This document shows positions 1 through 12,908 of a stretch of DNA of 64,000 nt, piece by piece. The notes beneath the pieces are model-generated. The model did not search any database, was not told where the DNA came from, and saw nothing but the letters and a program-made list of their open reading frames with translations. The translations under genes and the position numbers were made by a program. Source of the DNA: Mauremys mutica (Eukaryota > Chordata > Testudines > Geoemydidae); the NCBI RefSeq assembly GCF_020497125.1, contig NC_059082.1, forward strand, positions 61,954,948-62,018,947. The letters are read 5' to 3'. Within the stretch, counting starts at the first letter, position 1. Each line of letters begins with the position of its first letter.

Positions 1-3000
1 TATTTTTTACTAAATTTATGGTTAAAACTTGGTAGTTATCATTTTTAAGTTTCGCATAAAAGGAAAGCAGGAATGATCATTTCCTAAAATGAAACTACTA
101 CTAGAGCTTACAAGTGCTGTAAGGTTCCTTTGCTAGTCTGCAAAGATGATTATAAAGGATCAATAGAAACAAAGTTTGGAAAGATCCAAGTTCCAAACTG
201 CTGTAAAGCTTTAAGAAGTTAGAAAACTAAACATTTAAATAATCAAAAAAATCTTCTCTTCTCCCCCACTCCAGTGGATGTTAGCTGGCAAACCATAATT
301 CAAAAACATGACACAGTGTTCTCAGTTTTAGGTCCTGGGCTAGATATCTCCGTAGCATATTTAACCTTCCACCCACTGGCCTCCTGCCATTCATTCTTGT
401 TTTGACATTTCCCTGTTGTTTAAACCCTCATCTTTTTTCCTTTGTTTTTAGGATCTTGTCCTCCCTCAAAACCTTTATCTCTTTCCCCTCTTTCTTGGTC
501 TAGCAGGCTCTATCTCTTGGTTTTTCCCTCTTGGAGTCATCTTTCTATCCTTCTAAGCCATGCTAGTCCCCTCTACTCCCCTTCATTACTACCCTGGTCC
601 TCTGTGACTCCTCCATGCCCCAACTCCTTTCCCACATACTGCCAATGTGGGACCAGGAAGAATGGCTCCATGCCTCCATGTTCCCCTGGACTGATACTCC
701 AGAGCACATCTCTTCTGGTCATCTGCTGTTTATTCTAGGTCCTCCAAATCTCCTCCTAGATTCATGCCTCCCTACAGCAGACCCATGCTTTCCCACCGCT
801 GGCACAGTCCAGTAGGGGCATCAGCATCACAGCCTGGAGCTAGACTGTTTAATACTCTTATTAAATCCCCTGTATACATGTTGTCATAGGTTGTACCTCT
901 AGGGCACCTCCTTAGGGTGAGCAACTCCTTCAGCCCCAGCATCCCCCTCTGCCTGTAGATGTCCTGTAGCACCTGTGTGGCATGCAGGGGGCCATCTCCC
1001 AGCTATCAGTCTTGGGGAGATGCTTCCCCACCCAAAACTTTCTAGGAGTAAGTGTAATTCAAAACCAAAAGCAAAAGGCAAACACAATAATCTGGCAGCC
1101 CACAAAACAGCCTGGGCTCACATTGCTGTTCCTCACAAGACAAGCAGCAAATAGTCCCTATGAAGGGGCTGGGTTCCTAACCCACTGGAAGTCTGAGAGG
1201 TCCAGCCTGAGCAACCTGGGTTCTAATAAGAAACAAAGCAAAATAAAGATGGCCCCATCTCTCTAGAGGGTTCTGGCCATAGTGACTCTTCATCATCTGT
1301 CTGGGTAAGCCTCCCACCAGTCTGTGAGACCAGAGAGCTCTGTTCCCATCCAAGTGCCACCACACAGTGAGCTTGCATCCTCCCTTTTAAGGTGTTGCCC
1401 TTCTCCAGATTTGATAAGCCTTATAGGTGCGTAGGGTTGAGGCTGACTGAGCTATAGCATGTGAAATGTTAGTGTGAATAGGTTTCTGGGGGAAGTTGTG
1501 GGGTGGAAATTGAAAATTCAGCTTAAAATTGCAAACTAGTTTCAACCTTAACTAGAAAGCACACTAGAAGGGTTATCATTGGAACACTAGTGAAATGGTC
1601 TGTTCAAGGGATGGTTATATTGAGAATTCCCAAATAATCATGACATCCAAGTCACAGGTAAAATATGAGACATTTGTACAATTGTGGGGACATCTATCTT
1701 TGCAGTAGCATATGGTCAACTTCAGTTCCTAATCATAATCTAAGGGGAATTCAGGACTGATTGCCCATACAAGCATAAAGAGTCTCCAAAGGATATACAG
1801 TTTAAGAATCACTAGGTGCTAATAGTAATCTTATATCTACAATGAGCCTACCTGTTCACATAGACCAATTATGCAAAATAAGTGTGTGCCACACACACTC
1901 ACTTTCAGAGTGATGCTCAGGGAGTAACATGTCGTGAGGTTGTGAACATCAGTGTTGGGTCCAATTCTCTGTGCACTGTGTCCAAACTATATCAAATTAA
2001 GTTCAGTTATTTTCAGTGCTCAGCAGAATACATCCAAGTCCATGAAAGAGCAGCTACGAAGGCTGAGTAAGGGGTACAAATTTTGAAATAAGGAGAAATG
2101 ACAGCAGCATGTGACATAAAGTTAGTTACAAAGTTAGAGCACAACTAAGTATATTGAACCCCAACAGGGCTGTTAAAATGTCGGCTATTCTTCATTCTGA
2201 TGTTTGAATGTAACACTAGGCAATGGCTTGTGGGATACCATTGTCAACAGTTTGTGAAAGTTTGTGCATCTCTTTTTTGTTTCTATCACTTTATAAGGAG
2301 TGGAAAGAGAGTATTTTGCCAAGACTTTGATGTGCTTGGCTGTGCCCAAGGGAAGGAGCTGAAAATAGGTCAGGCACCACAAGTGTAACCAGGCAGAATT
2401 GCAAAGGCCACTCGAGAAGAGATCAATCATGATTGCAGTCTCTGGGTAATTACTGTATAATCAGGGCCTAAAAGCATTGAGTAGAGGTATTAGGGAGTCC
2501 GCTTTGCTTTGTAAAACCACGTCATGGGATAGTCTTCTTAAAATCTAAATGAAACATTAATATTTTATTTAGGGACTATGAAGCATCTGAGGAATGAAAG
2601 CGTGCAAGGCTGGTGGGACAGAAATATAAGGGTCAATAAGGAATTGGAATTTCTCTAGTGAAAGCAGTTTTGGAAGAGACTTGTAAACTGGAAGTCAATA
2701 AACACATTATTTTTTGATGTTCTCCTAAAACAAAAAATCTGATCCAAAGCCTGTGTTCTCCCTCGGGCAAGGCTACCTTGTGTAACCTGCACTTACAGGA
2801 GTAGTCCTGCCGAGGTCAGTGGAGTCACTGCTGTGAGTAAGGACTCCCCACACGAGTAAGGTTTGCACAGTCTAGCCCTCAATGTGTGGATCAGCATAGG
2901 ACCAGAAGCTTGCTGCTGCCCTCATCAGTCTTTAATTAGATGGATAGGGTAGACTTTGGGATTCAAGTCTTACCCCCTTTTTTTTTTTTAAAGTATTAGA

Positions 3001-3534
3001 GATCAATTTACATCCCTTTCTGCCTCCTCTTTTTGCAGATAAAGATTTTTCTCCTTTTCATTTGTATTAATCTTTCCAGTCCTCTCTTTGCTCTGGCATA
3101 AGTTTGTTCCCTTGCTACTGACATACACATCTCCTTCTTTCGTTTCCTGGCCCTTCCTAGTTTTGTCTTTACATCCTTCAGATGAGATTTTTAAACCAAG
3201 ATCTCAAGTAGCTGTCAATGTAGCTGAAATGTAAAGATCCCATAGCACTTTTCAAACAGAGTGCTGGTTCACGGTGCACTATGCATGAGCTATTACAGAG
3301 GGCTTAGCGCGTCCACCTTTTCCTATAGAGACTATTGCACCATTGACATCTCATTACTTTACAAAGGATTCTGGGATACCTGCCCTATGAAAAATGAAAT
3401 AAAAGCATATTCTCTTTATTCAGTTACTTAATTGTGTTGTTCATGCTGTGCTCTTTGCATATTTCTCAGGGCCTTGTCTCAGTTTGGTTGCTCATTATGA
3501 GCCCAGTCCTGTGAGGTGCTGAGCACCCACAAAC
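1..3534. other. Mostly unique AT-rich sequence, no gene recognised
   Basis: I see no exon, RNA gene or full transposon here. Open frames around 440-1270 are pyrimidine-rich and low in information, and resemble no protein I know. Within it, about 2735-2882 resembles a turtle palindromic repeat that pairs GAGTAA-type and TTACTC-type blocks around a central GTCAGTGGAGTC motif; this is a weak assignment. A poly-T run sits at about 2979-2990. The right edge (3527-3534) is the left target-site copy of the adjacent hAT element. Confidence 0.5.
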
Positions 3535-3835
3535 CAGGGGCAGCTCTAGCTTTTTTGCCGCCCCAAGCATGGCAGTCAGGCCACCTTTGGCGGCATGCCT
3601 GCGGGAGGGCCCCAGTCCCGCGGCTTCGGCAGCGCGCCTGCGGGAGGTCCGCCGGTCCTGCGGCTTCGGCGTACCCGCCGCCAAATTGCCGCCGAATCCA
3701 TGGGACTGGCAGACCTCCCACAGAAGCGTCGCCGAAGGCAGCCTGACTGCTGCCCTCACAGCAACCGGCAGGCCGCCCCCCGCAGCTTGCGTCCCAGGCA
3801 CGCGCTTGGGGCACTGGTGCCTGGAGCCGCCGCTG
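3535..3835. mobile_element. Non-autonomous hAT element (MITE) with perfect 8-bp TSD
   Basis: A 301-bp GC-rich block begins CAGGGGCAGCTCTAG and ends CTGGAGCCGCCGCTG, which are imperfect terminal inverted repeats. It is flanked by identical 8-bp direct repeats, CCACAAAC, at 3527-3534 and 3836-3843. An 8-bp duplication with CAGGG...CCCTG-type ends is the signature of the hAT superfamily. The inside is built from repeated GCGGCTTCGGC and CCTGCGGGAGG modules and is CpG-rich, unlike the AT-rich flanks. Overlapping open frames on both strands reflect the lack of stops in GC-rich DNA. There is no transposase, so movement depended on an enzyme supplied elsewhere. The same family recurs at 55947-56183. 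Confidence 0.88.
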
Positions 3836-6275
3836 CCACAAACACTGCACATGGGATTTCAATAGAAATTGAGAGTGCGCGGCATCATGTGGTTTTCAGC
3901 CCACATACTGGGAATGAGAGCTGGAGAAACACCATAGAAGTAGTAAACAATGATGTTAAAGAACACAGTAAAAGTCAATGTGGTCAGAAATAGACTGCAC
4001 CATTTGTACTCAAGGTATCCCAAAGGGCTCGATAAAGTCACGAGTTGGTACAGTATCTCTGAAGGCAAAGGGGACAGCCCTTATGCATTCAGCGATAGCT
4101 CTTAAACAGCATCTGGGGTTAATCATGACTCTGCTCAAAAAGTGCCTTGGAACCTCTAATTTTCATCTGGACAGGTGTTAGAGATAGGTAGAAAGGGTTT
4201 TGGTTTACCATTGCCTCTGAAAGATGCAGTCAGTGAGAGCTGACACGAGATGTTCAGCACCTGACAGACTTGGGCTCTATGCCCTCAGTCCAAATCTCAT
4301 GGATCCAGCTATGAATGAAAAGATTGAAGGCTGGGTTTCCGCCATTGCACTCTTTTCAGCTCCCCCACCCTTTGATTGCTATAACACTTGCTTAAAAACA
4401 ATCAATAATCCATTAGATAACAGAGTAGTGGCATTATAGCAAAAGTCAGCTTGGCTGCTGCCAAACATGAAAGCTTGGTATCCAGAGATGAAGGCTTGTC
4501 CAAAAATGGAATAAAAACTCCTTTCAGCCCTAAAATAGTAATTGAGCAAATTAGGGTCTGTTTCTGTGGCTCTGCAGAATATAGTTGCTGCTGGTAAGAA
4601 GATTTTATTGCCATGTGCATCACAAAATCTACACTGAAAAGCATCAAAAGTATCAGATAAATGCACTAGAAGAAAATATTTCCAATTACTGCTGAAACCA
4701 CAGGGGGTGCATTAAGGTAATAGTGAAGTGGTGTTTTGTTGAAGTCTAAGTGCTGAAGATGTAATCTCAACTCAGTCTTTTGTTTTTGTGTGTCCCATAA
4801 TGTTGGGGACTTGTTGAGTGAGCAAGGGCAGCAGTGTTTGGGCCATAATAATCGGTAATGCAGTTTTTTGGTGTATGTATGTGAACACCCCTTGCTTTAG
4901 TCTTATAGTCATGTTTCCCTAATCAGCACCTATTACCATAATGAGTGTGAATATATTTAATAGTATAATTATGATGAGTAATGATATCATAAAAATCTTT
5001 ACTGAATATTGTGAAGAAATGTAATGTGCCTATGAAGGAGACAATTTTAAAGGTTAGTATCTTGTCTAGTATATTTTTTTAAATACTCACAAGGGTTGTG
5101 TTTATATTTGTTTGTGTTTATATTCTAAAGACCCAATTTTCTTTGGTTGTAAATAGGCAGCCTTGTTCATTTCAATGGAGTTTCATCCATCTAAACTAAA
5201 CAAAGAAATTATCTTAAATTTCTGGAAATTTGCATTCATACATCCAAACCCTTATACAGTCAGGGTAAAATTCACCCTCATGCAGTTGGCTTATACCAGG
5301 CCAATGCACCAGTAAAGTTACTCTGTGTTTTGCAGCCTCTGAGTGCTTACATAGAACTTAAATAGCACTTAAGTTTTGTGTGGGTCCTCTGCACAGCTGT
5401 GAGTTTCACCCTAGGAGCACAAGGGCAGTCCCCACAATACTAATTTTCTAATTTCTCTCCCCTGGTATAGTCCCAGAAATGTTCCAATTGATTCTCTTTA
5501 AAAAGACACTCTGTGAGTTACTTTGAATTTATAAAATAACTTTTCTTAAAAAAAAAATTGATACAAAACAGTGAGATTGGTAGTTTCCTCCTTAATGTAT
5601 AAGAACAAATTTTCCTGGGACAAGCTTTCATACATTTACTGGTAAGTTTCAAGTAACATTGGGATTTGACTTAAACTTTCTAAAAAAATTCTGTTTTTAA
5701 ATGCAAAATGAGTGCTGATCATCCACTGATAGTCCTTCCCTTTTACTGTAGCTAAGGGATGTTCTAGGATAAGGGGCCCTTCAAACACTATATTGATATG
5801 ATTGTGGTGAAATCTAGATGTAACAGGGAGATGGATTTCCAGCTGTGACTTAGAATTTCCTTTCTTTTTGTGGGGAAAGTCAGACTCTTAAAGGGTATAT
5901 TTTAGCAAAGTCCTAGGGATTTTGCTTTATAAATCATATGTTCTGGGATTATGCAGCTAAATCCCTATGTGCTTTTATTGCCATCTAACCCTTCATGTTG
6001 TTTGAGGAAAAAAATGAAAACAAGAAATTGTTACTAGAAGACTTATTTGAAAATCCAAAGGAGTGAAAGAAATAGCACAGCCTACGGAAGGATATACAAA
6101 AGACTGCAGTGATGCTGAACAGGTCTGTCTCTTCCACATGACACTTGTAGTTTCAACTAGAGCTGGTCGGAACCTTTTGATGGAGATGTTTTGAGAGACA
6201 GGGAGAGATTAGGTGGTATGGATATTGGCCTGAAAGGTGGGAGACCAAGATACATGTTCCTGCTCTGCTTGATTC
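3836..6275. other. Unique AT-rich sequence plus one fold-back element
   Basis: Apart from the fold-back repeat at 5262-5412 (listed separately) I recognise no gene or repeat. The portion around 4380-4670 reads like plain non-coding DNA with several TAAT cores but no splice-bounded open frame. Confidence 0.4.
5262..5412. repeat. Small fold-back element, GGGTGAAATTCACCC-type ends
   Basis: The left end reads AGGGTAAAATTCACCCT and the right end GTGAGTTTCACCCT. The two ends are mutually inverted and each is close to self-complementary. The middle contains an ACTTAAATAGCACTTAAGT block. Three other intervals in the window share this plan (12795-12908, 15797-15932, 16323-16451). It has no coding capacity and probably belongs to an old MITE-like family. 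I cannot name the superfamily because no clean target duplication remains. Confidence 0.6.
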
Positions 6276-6539
6276 AGGACTTGTCTATGCAGTGGGGTAA
6301 TGCGCACTATGGACGTGTGATTTCTAAAGCACACTAACATGTTGCGCCTTCATTGGGCCGTGTAAACCCTGCTGGTGGACGTTAAAGGTTCCCAAGGGCA
6401 CTTTAACATAGTGCTCTAAAACAGCAGGACATTAAAGCGCATCAGCAGGGTCTACATGAACCAACTAACACATCACATTAGTACGCTTTGGAAATCACAC
6501 CCCCAAGGAGTGCAGGTAGACTTTATGTAGACAAGCCCT
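6276..6539. mobile_element. Palindromic MITE
   Basis: The left end AGGACTTGTCTATG and the right end ATGTAGACAAGCCCT are inverted copies of each other. The symmetry extends inward: GTGTGATTTCTAAAGC at about 6317 pairs with GCTTTGGAAATCACAC at about 6485-6500, and a GTAAACCCTGCTGG block pairs with CAGCAGGGTCTACAT. The whole 264-bp unit can fold on itself. GTCTAC-type termini are shared with the elements at 28084-28199, 42564-42822 and 48418-48676, and with the Harbinger copy ending at 61173. A Harbinger-like origin is an inference, since I could not define a target duplication. Confidence 0.7.
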
Positions 6540-7696
6540 CAGAGTGATCTGGAAGGAAAAACTATGCTCTGAATCAGGGAGATTAGGGACTTGAATTTGG
6601 GTCTCCCGTATCCCATGCGATACACACTCTGTTCTGTTTTGGGGCAAGTGTTTGAAAGGGTTTGCTTTCGTTTCAATGCAAATAAAAATAAACTTTGATA
6701 CCTTAACCCCCAAAATGGAATTGCCACCCCCCAGTCAGCTCTGGTTTCAACAGATTCTTAGTCACCTTTAGGTAATTCCCTGCTGAAGTTCTTTACTGCC
6801 ATGGAATGCTAGAGTTGTTAGAAAGGATTTGCCCTCCCAACATTGTTTTGTATTCCTGTTTTGTTCATCCTTAGCCATTTTGTGTCCATCAAGATTAAAT
6901 TGCTTGGGGAAGTTTCCTTTTCTGCAGATTTAGTCTTTGTACAGATTGTCGTCTTTGATGACCATTCGCCACTGGTTGACTTGACTTTCACCACCCAAAG
7001 GGCTTTCCAGTCATCAGACGGTTTAAGTGCAGTCCATCATTCCAGTGAAATGAGACTACACCTCATAAATAACAATGTCCTTTGGGTTTGTTACTGTAAT
7101 GCAGCAACCATACTAAAGGGATACTTGTCTTTCTAGGTTGGTTCCCTTAGCTTGTTTGTGCTCCCTCAGCTTGTTTGTGCTCAAATTTCCTTTTGTACTA
7201 TTTCTCTTCCAAGTATATTGGTATTAGGGGACCAAGATTGGGGCATTTTCTGAAGTAATGACACCTAAACAAATTGGACCAAATTCAGACCTGACCTGAA
7301 TAGTGGCGTATGTTATACATTGGTAAATTGGTATAACTGATATACCAAAGGGGCACCAGGAAAAGCAGAAAGTTTTTTTTGTTTTTTAAAAAAGTAGGTC
7401 CCGCCTGTTTTTTCTTATTCCTTCATACAGCCTCCTGTTCAGTACCTTTCCTATTTCAGCCTAGCCATTTTCCCCTGGTGGCATGGAGTCAGTCAATTTA
7501 CGGCAGCATTTTCATTACCTCTGAATTGGATCAGTTATCTCCGGGTATCTATGATGGCCAAGCAGCTTATGAACAGGGCCTGATATCAGTCAAAGAAAAA
7601 GGGCTTAGTGTAGATAGCCAAGAAACAATCATATTACTTAGTCCTGTCTTCTTGGTGTCATATCAGCTTATCCACTTGTGTGTGCAGCAGCTACAG
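6540..7696. other. Unique sequence, nothing recognised
   Basis: No exon, RNA gene or clear repeat was recognised. The open frame that runs to 8047 on the + strand begins in this AT-rich DNA and continues into the GC-rich hAT element, so it is a chance frame. The last 8 bases (7689-7696, AGCTACAG) are the left target-site copy of that element. Confidence 0.4.
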
Positions 7697-8512
7697 CAGG
7701 GGTATGATCCAGCCTATCAGGGCTTTGGATCCAGCCCGTGGGACTGCCACCCCTGTGGCACCATGGGCCCCGCGCTGCTGCTGGAAGTAGCCAGCACCAC
7801 GTCCCTGTGGCCTCGGGGGTGGGGTGGGGGGGCAGAGGGCTCTGTGCACTGCCCTCGCCTTCAGGCACCGCCCCCCACAGCTCCCATTGGCTGGGAACGG
7901 GGAACCGCAGCCAATGGGAGCTTTGGGGGAGGTACCTGCAGGCAAGGGCAGCACCCTCTGCCCCCCCCCCCCGGGGGCTGCAGGGACGTGGGGCCAGCTG
8001 CTTCTGGGAGCGGCGCAGGGCCAGGGCAGGCACGAAGTCTGTCTTAGCCCCACTGCCACCCTGGAGCTGCTCCAGGTAAGCGGCACCAGGCCGGAGCCCA
8101 CACCCCAAACCTCTCCTGCACCCTGCACCCCAATCCCTGCCCTGAGCCCCCCAAACCTCCTGCCTTGAGCTCCCTTCTGCACCCCTCCTACACCCCAATC
8201 CCCTGCTGCACCCCAACCCCCTGCCCTGAGCCCCTTGCTGCACCTCCCAGCACCTCAACTCCTTGCCTTGAGCCCTCTCCTGCACCCCAACCCCCTGCCC
8301 TGAGCCCCCTCCCATACTCTGCACCCCAACCCCCTCCCCAAGCCCCCTTGTACACCCCGCACACGTCCTGTATCCTGAGCCCCTTCCTGCACACCACACT
8401 CCCTCCCACCTCCCGCACCCCAACCCCCTGCTCCAGCCCTACATTCATGGCCCTGCATGCAATTTCCCCACCCAGATGTGGCCCTCAGGCCAAAAACTTT
8501 GCCCAACCCCTG
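7697..8512. mobile_element. GC-rich hAT-type non-autonomous element, 816 bp
   Basis: The left end reads CAGGGGTATGATCCAGC. The right end reads AACTTTGCCCAACCCCTG, whose complement begins CAGGGGTTGGGCAAAG. The flanks are AGCTACAG (7689-7696) and AGTTAGAG (8513-8520), matching at 6 of 8 positions, as expected for an aged hAT target duplication. The interior has an inverted CCAATGGGAGCT pair near 7885-7920, a C-run, and a minisatellite in its right half. I recognise the right end as a very common turtle repeat. Open frames on both strands (up to 251 codons) have strongly biased glycine/proline composition and are not genes. Confidence 0.82.
8085..8450. repeat. CT-rich minisatellite inside the hAT element
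   Basis: Roughly 25-35-bp degenerate units are built around CTGCACCCCAACCCC and CTGCCCTGAGCCCC, repeated about ten times with variable spacing. The array forms the right half of the hAT element and is probably part of its consensus, so it need not have arisen at this locus. Repeat length here is likely to vary between individuals. Confidence 0.75.
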
Positions 8513-11500
8513 AGTTAGAGGAAGGGAGTAGTTTGGTTCTTGACTGGAGTAATTTTCTGCTAGCAGACAGCTAGGTTTGGAGGTTTGGTTCTGATAGTTA
8601 TGTCATAATGATTTACTACCAGGAGGAGCAATTCATCCTAACTCTCTGTCTAAGAAAATCTGGGCATCTGGCAAACTTTCTTGCTGCAGAAGGTGACCTT
8701 TTAGATTCCACAGCTCCTGGGATTCACGTTCAACAAAAATGAGACAGTGTCACGATTTCAACCAACAGTTGGAGCCCTGTACTGGAATGGCCTCGGCATG
8801 GCAGTGGGCTTTGTAAACCCCTCTGCTAGCAGTCCGCCCTTGGTTTGGTTGTCTGAGATTTTCCTCAGCTGTCTTTAAAGCGCGTTCATTTTCTTGCACA
8901 ACAAATTGCGATCCATTTGGTCCTACTGTGTGAATGTTTTACAGTGACATAGTTCTAAATGATGTGATTGCTGTGTCTGTTGGCAGGCAGCGTGATTCAC
9001 AGCAACAGATGCTTTCCGAGCAGGTAAAGCAGCATCTGGGCTAGGATGACACTGTTGGTCTCCAGTTTCCTTATCCTCTCCCTGGGCTGAAAAGACTGAT
9101 TATTTGCCAACTCCTCTGCTGACAGCCATTCTGATTTTTGTCTCAAGTTTAAAGGCTGCAACACTTGCCAGCACTAAATCCTATTAAATGTTGAACTTTT
9201 GTTACTCTTTCCTCATGATAAAGGGGAAAAGAAATAAGATTTGAAGTTAAATCATTTGATTTATCAGGTTGGGTTAAAAAAAACCAACTGAGTTCCTAAA
9301 AGAATGAGAGTCAGAATTAAAAGCTTCCTCCCTCCTGCTAAATCTCTTATAATCCCCCCAGATGTTAAGAAAGGTGATAAACAGAGATCACATCAGTACT
9401 ACCTATTCTGTAGAATATCAGCTGGTTCCCAGATCATAAATCCTCCATTCTTTGCAAAATGGCACAAAGACTCCTCAGAAAAAAGCAATCTCCTGAGGCT
9501 ATTCCACCAGAGCAGCAGGTGCCCTGGCCATTCTTGGTCACATTCTCCCCTACTGCTAGGACACGAGCAGAGGTGATTTAGTCCTGTGGAAACTACTATG
9601 CACGGAAGACAACTAAAGAGGAGAATATACGCCTCTGTGGTAAGGGCTGTAGTCCCTCGACTGGTACTGTACATTGTGGAGTCAGGGCTCTGCAGACTGA
9701 GGTAGGACCTGCTCCATGCAGCACCATTACCACTCAGCGCTACAGGGATTCCTGGGAGGTTTTTTGTTTTAAGCAAATTGATTCCCTCCATTTTGCTGTT
9801 CATGGGCAGGAAGTTCCCTTAAGGGGCCTTGCTCTCAAGCTGCCCCTGAACAGCTTTGCAGAGACCCTGGGCCTCCACTGGTGTTCCAAGGTATGTGTGC
9901 ATCAACTGTTTAATGGGCCAAACTTCTTCCCCATTCACTGTGAAGAGGCAAATCCTGCCTCCTTCCTTCAGAAGAAACTGCACAAATTTCAACCAACGAG
10001 GCCAGTGCCTGTTGTCACTTGCTTTGGTATAAATCTGGAAGAACTCCAGTGAAATGACTGTAGCTTTCCAGCTGCATAACTGAGAGCAGGATTTGGCCCA
10101 GGGATTCTCCTGCCCCCTTTGCAGATTTTTTCCCATATAGGGGAGAATTTGGATCTCTGGAGCTTAGTCTTTCCACTCACTTTCCTATAGCATAGAGTTA
10201 AATTTTTACCTTGAATTCAGGTGTATTTCTCCCACAGATGTTAATGGGAGCTTCAGGCAGTCACTCAAGGACAGAACTGGGCTCCAGTATGGGTTGTAAT
10301 GTTACTGGAACCAGTAATTGCTTTCTCCAGAGGAATTATGGAATTATTGAAACCTTTTATAGTATAATCAAGCTTGTATGGGAACAGTCACTATGATGTA
10401 GGAACATGGGTGTGGGAATCCCAGAGGATTTCCGCTCTCCTAATTAAAAAGAGAATGTCTGTGCTAAAATCATTGATAGAATTAAGTTCTTATTACCATG
10501 CCCTTTTGAAAGAGCTCATTATGTAAAAGTCTCTTCCAATTATTTAATCTCCCTTTTTCTCTTGAAGATTCCATTCAAAGACCTGTTAAAGTGTCTGTTC
10601 ATGAGAGCACTTATTGGACTTTCAAGCTGAACTTGCTCCTTTTGGAATTTATGGGAGCAAAGGTCTCAGATTTGGCAACAACTTCTAAACTATTTTTTTC
10701 TTTTAATTTGTAATTGCAAAGGAAACTTTATCTTTGCATTTTTTACAAATCATGTGTAGACATGCATAAAACTGGCAAAGAGGAATAGAGTAAATGAGCA
10801 AATACGGGGCGGGGGGGCGGGAAAGCACTGAAGTTCCATTTTCAAAAGTAGCAGGCCCTTAGAGCTTACATTTCATTGACTTTCAGTGAGACGTAAGCTC
10901 TTAAATGCCAGTCTTTTCTGAAAATGAGCCTTAGGCACCTAAATGCTTAGGTGCGTCTGAAAATTTTACCTATAAACTAAAAACTCTTGTATTCAGACAT
11001 GATCACATGGGACAAATCTTGATTCCCAGAGCCAGAGGCACATCATCAAGCTGAAGTTACACTTCATACTTAGTGTACACTTGTGCGCGCTCTCACACAC
11101 TCAGGCACTCTCTCTCTCTGTCTTTCATGGCTTGGCTGAGAAGCAAGAGAATGTTGCTCATTGACATCCAGTTGAAGAACCCAGGCCTGCTCTTTGACTA
11201 TTAGGGTAAATATTATTTTTTCTACTATGAATATGTCTCATATTCCTGCAAATTGTTAGGTGTTGCTTGGAAGCTTTTCCTTCTTTACAAAACTATAGCT
11301 TCACATCTGGCAGGAACCAAGATATAAGAAACAAAGGTAGCCATAAGTCTATCAATGATGAAAGCCTAAGAAGCTTCTAGTCACTCATTTCAAAGCTGCA
11401 AAGGGTTCAAGTTAGAACTTGGAGGATTCTCATAAAGATCAGAAGGCAACGTTCCATGGAGAGCATTGGTGGTGTTGGCAGCAAATTTAGGGCCTGATCC

Positions 11501-12794
11501 AAAGCCCATTGGACTATGGCCCTTGTGTAGAAAAGGGGATTACATTTTGGACATCACAGAAGAGTATGAGATTGGGAGCTAATAGAAATGATCGATCCAG
11601 ATATCTGTCCTGACAGAGAGATGCATGAGCCTAGCTGTGTAGAGCTGCACACAGCTCTGTAACTGCAAGTGCAGAAGATTTAATCCACAGAGTTGGAGAT
11701 AGGAAATTATCTGACAAAAATGTTAGCAGTGTAAGGGCAGTTTCTTGTCCACAGTTAAGATTAGTGTGTATAAGAACCTTAAGTGTTAATCCAGAGTGAA
11801 GACAAGTGTGTTTTTTCTAAGTGCTAAGCAGCTGGAAAACAGTGTTTTCAGAAGGAGTTGTAATTAATGATATTCTTATTTCACTTAGGCCTCTCGCTGC
11901 ATCATCAGTTAAAGTAATTTTTCCAAATGTTCTACCATTTAGAAGAAATGAGCAGTTGAGAAAGGACCAATTGTCATTTCAGAAAATTAACTAAGTCCAA
12001 TTAAAATGATTCCTCTGGCTTGCAAATCAGCGAAGATCAATTCTGTTGTGGTGTTTGGAAATCAATATTCACTTTAAGATTGAAAGTCAAAGTTCTGACT
12101 TTACCTTTAAGATTTATGAAGATTATTTTGGATTGCATTGGATCAAATTAATCTCTGGTGTAACTGCATTGAAGTCAGAGGAATTAGACCTAAGATGGGT
12201 TTGAGCTATTGTGTCTACAGGCCCTGAAGATGTGTTTTGTATTGTTGGGACACTGTTTTCCTATGCCCTGTGTTAAAGCCATACACTGCTCTGAATCCAC
12301 CCCCACAACGCCGAATGACGCCCATGGGAATTGTGCATGTAGATCAACAGCTCTAGCTGCTCTTCAGTTTGCATGTCTTTGTTGCTCGCTAAATACAGGC
12401 TCTCTGCAGCAGACTGGGGGCTAGACTTTTCCTTACCACATATAAAGTCTGACATTCTGAATCATAAATTCATTGCTTATTGAAGGAATGAAACACTTTT
12501 CGGATTTTAATTTCAAATGAGTTTATTTGGAGATTGCATATCTGCACAGGAAAAAGGTCTCCCCTAGAAGAGACAAAATTGGTAAGTCTTAATAAAATTG
12601 ATGTAATGATAGTGAATGTACTGCCTGTATAAAGGCAAACTTATATTGACTTAATCCTCTCAAAAATGACACATATAGGGTGTGCTTTTAATGTAATTTT
12701 TTATCATTACAGGAAAGACATTAGAATCCCTTTATCCACACCACCAGGTTCTGGAAAAATGTCCTCAAGAAAATGGGAACTGTCTATTCTTTAT
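8513..12794. other. 4.3 kb of mainly unique sequence
   Basis: No gene or intact element was recognised. About 10850-10970 contains a short fold-back made of TTAGGCACCTAAATGC-like text, one of many such motifs in the window. A CT-rich tract lies near 11108-11122. Around 12150-12215 there is a weak copy of the GGTGTAACTGCATTGAAGTCA motif. The stretch 8860-9050 has balanced composition and no repeat signature and is a plausible place for conserved non-coding sequence, but reading one genome cannot show that. Confidence 0.4.
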
Positions 12795-12908
12795 GGGTGA
12801 AATTTGCCCATATGCCGAGGACCAATTCTTGTTGTACGCGCCACTTAAGTACCACTGTTTAGAGGACTTAAGTGGCACATATATCTTTGCACAGCAGTGA
12901 ATTTCACG
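12795..12908. repeat. Small fold-back element (second copy)
   Basis: It begins GGGTGAAATTTGCCC and ends GTGAATTTCACG. The core holds an obvious palindrome, GCCACTTAAGTACC facing GGACTTAAGTGGC (about 12839-12876). Layout and ends match those of 5262-5412. It is non-coding. Confidence 0.65.

Noticed and set aside
3466..3993. Five overlapping frames of about 76-132 codons
   Set aside because: All lie over the CpG-rich hAT MITE; none resembles a protein and they occur on both strands.
7379..8423. Long open frames of 222 and 251 codons on opposite strands
   Set aside because: They run through a GC-rich hAT element and its minisatellite, have glycine/proline-biased composition, and the + frame crosses from unique DNA into the transposon. 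No domain was recognised.
8085..8450. A CRISPR-like array of regularly spaced repeats
   Set aside because: Unit length and spacing vary, there are no distinct unique spacers, and the genome is vertebrate. It is a degenerate minisatellite.
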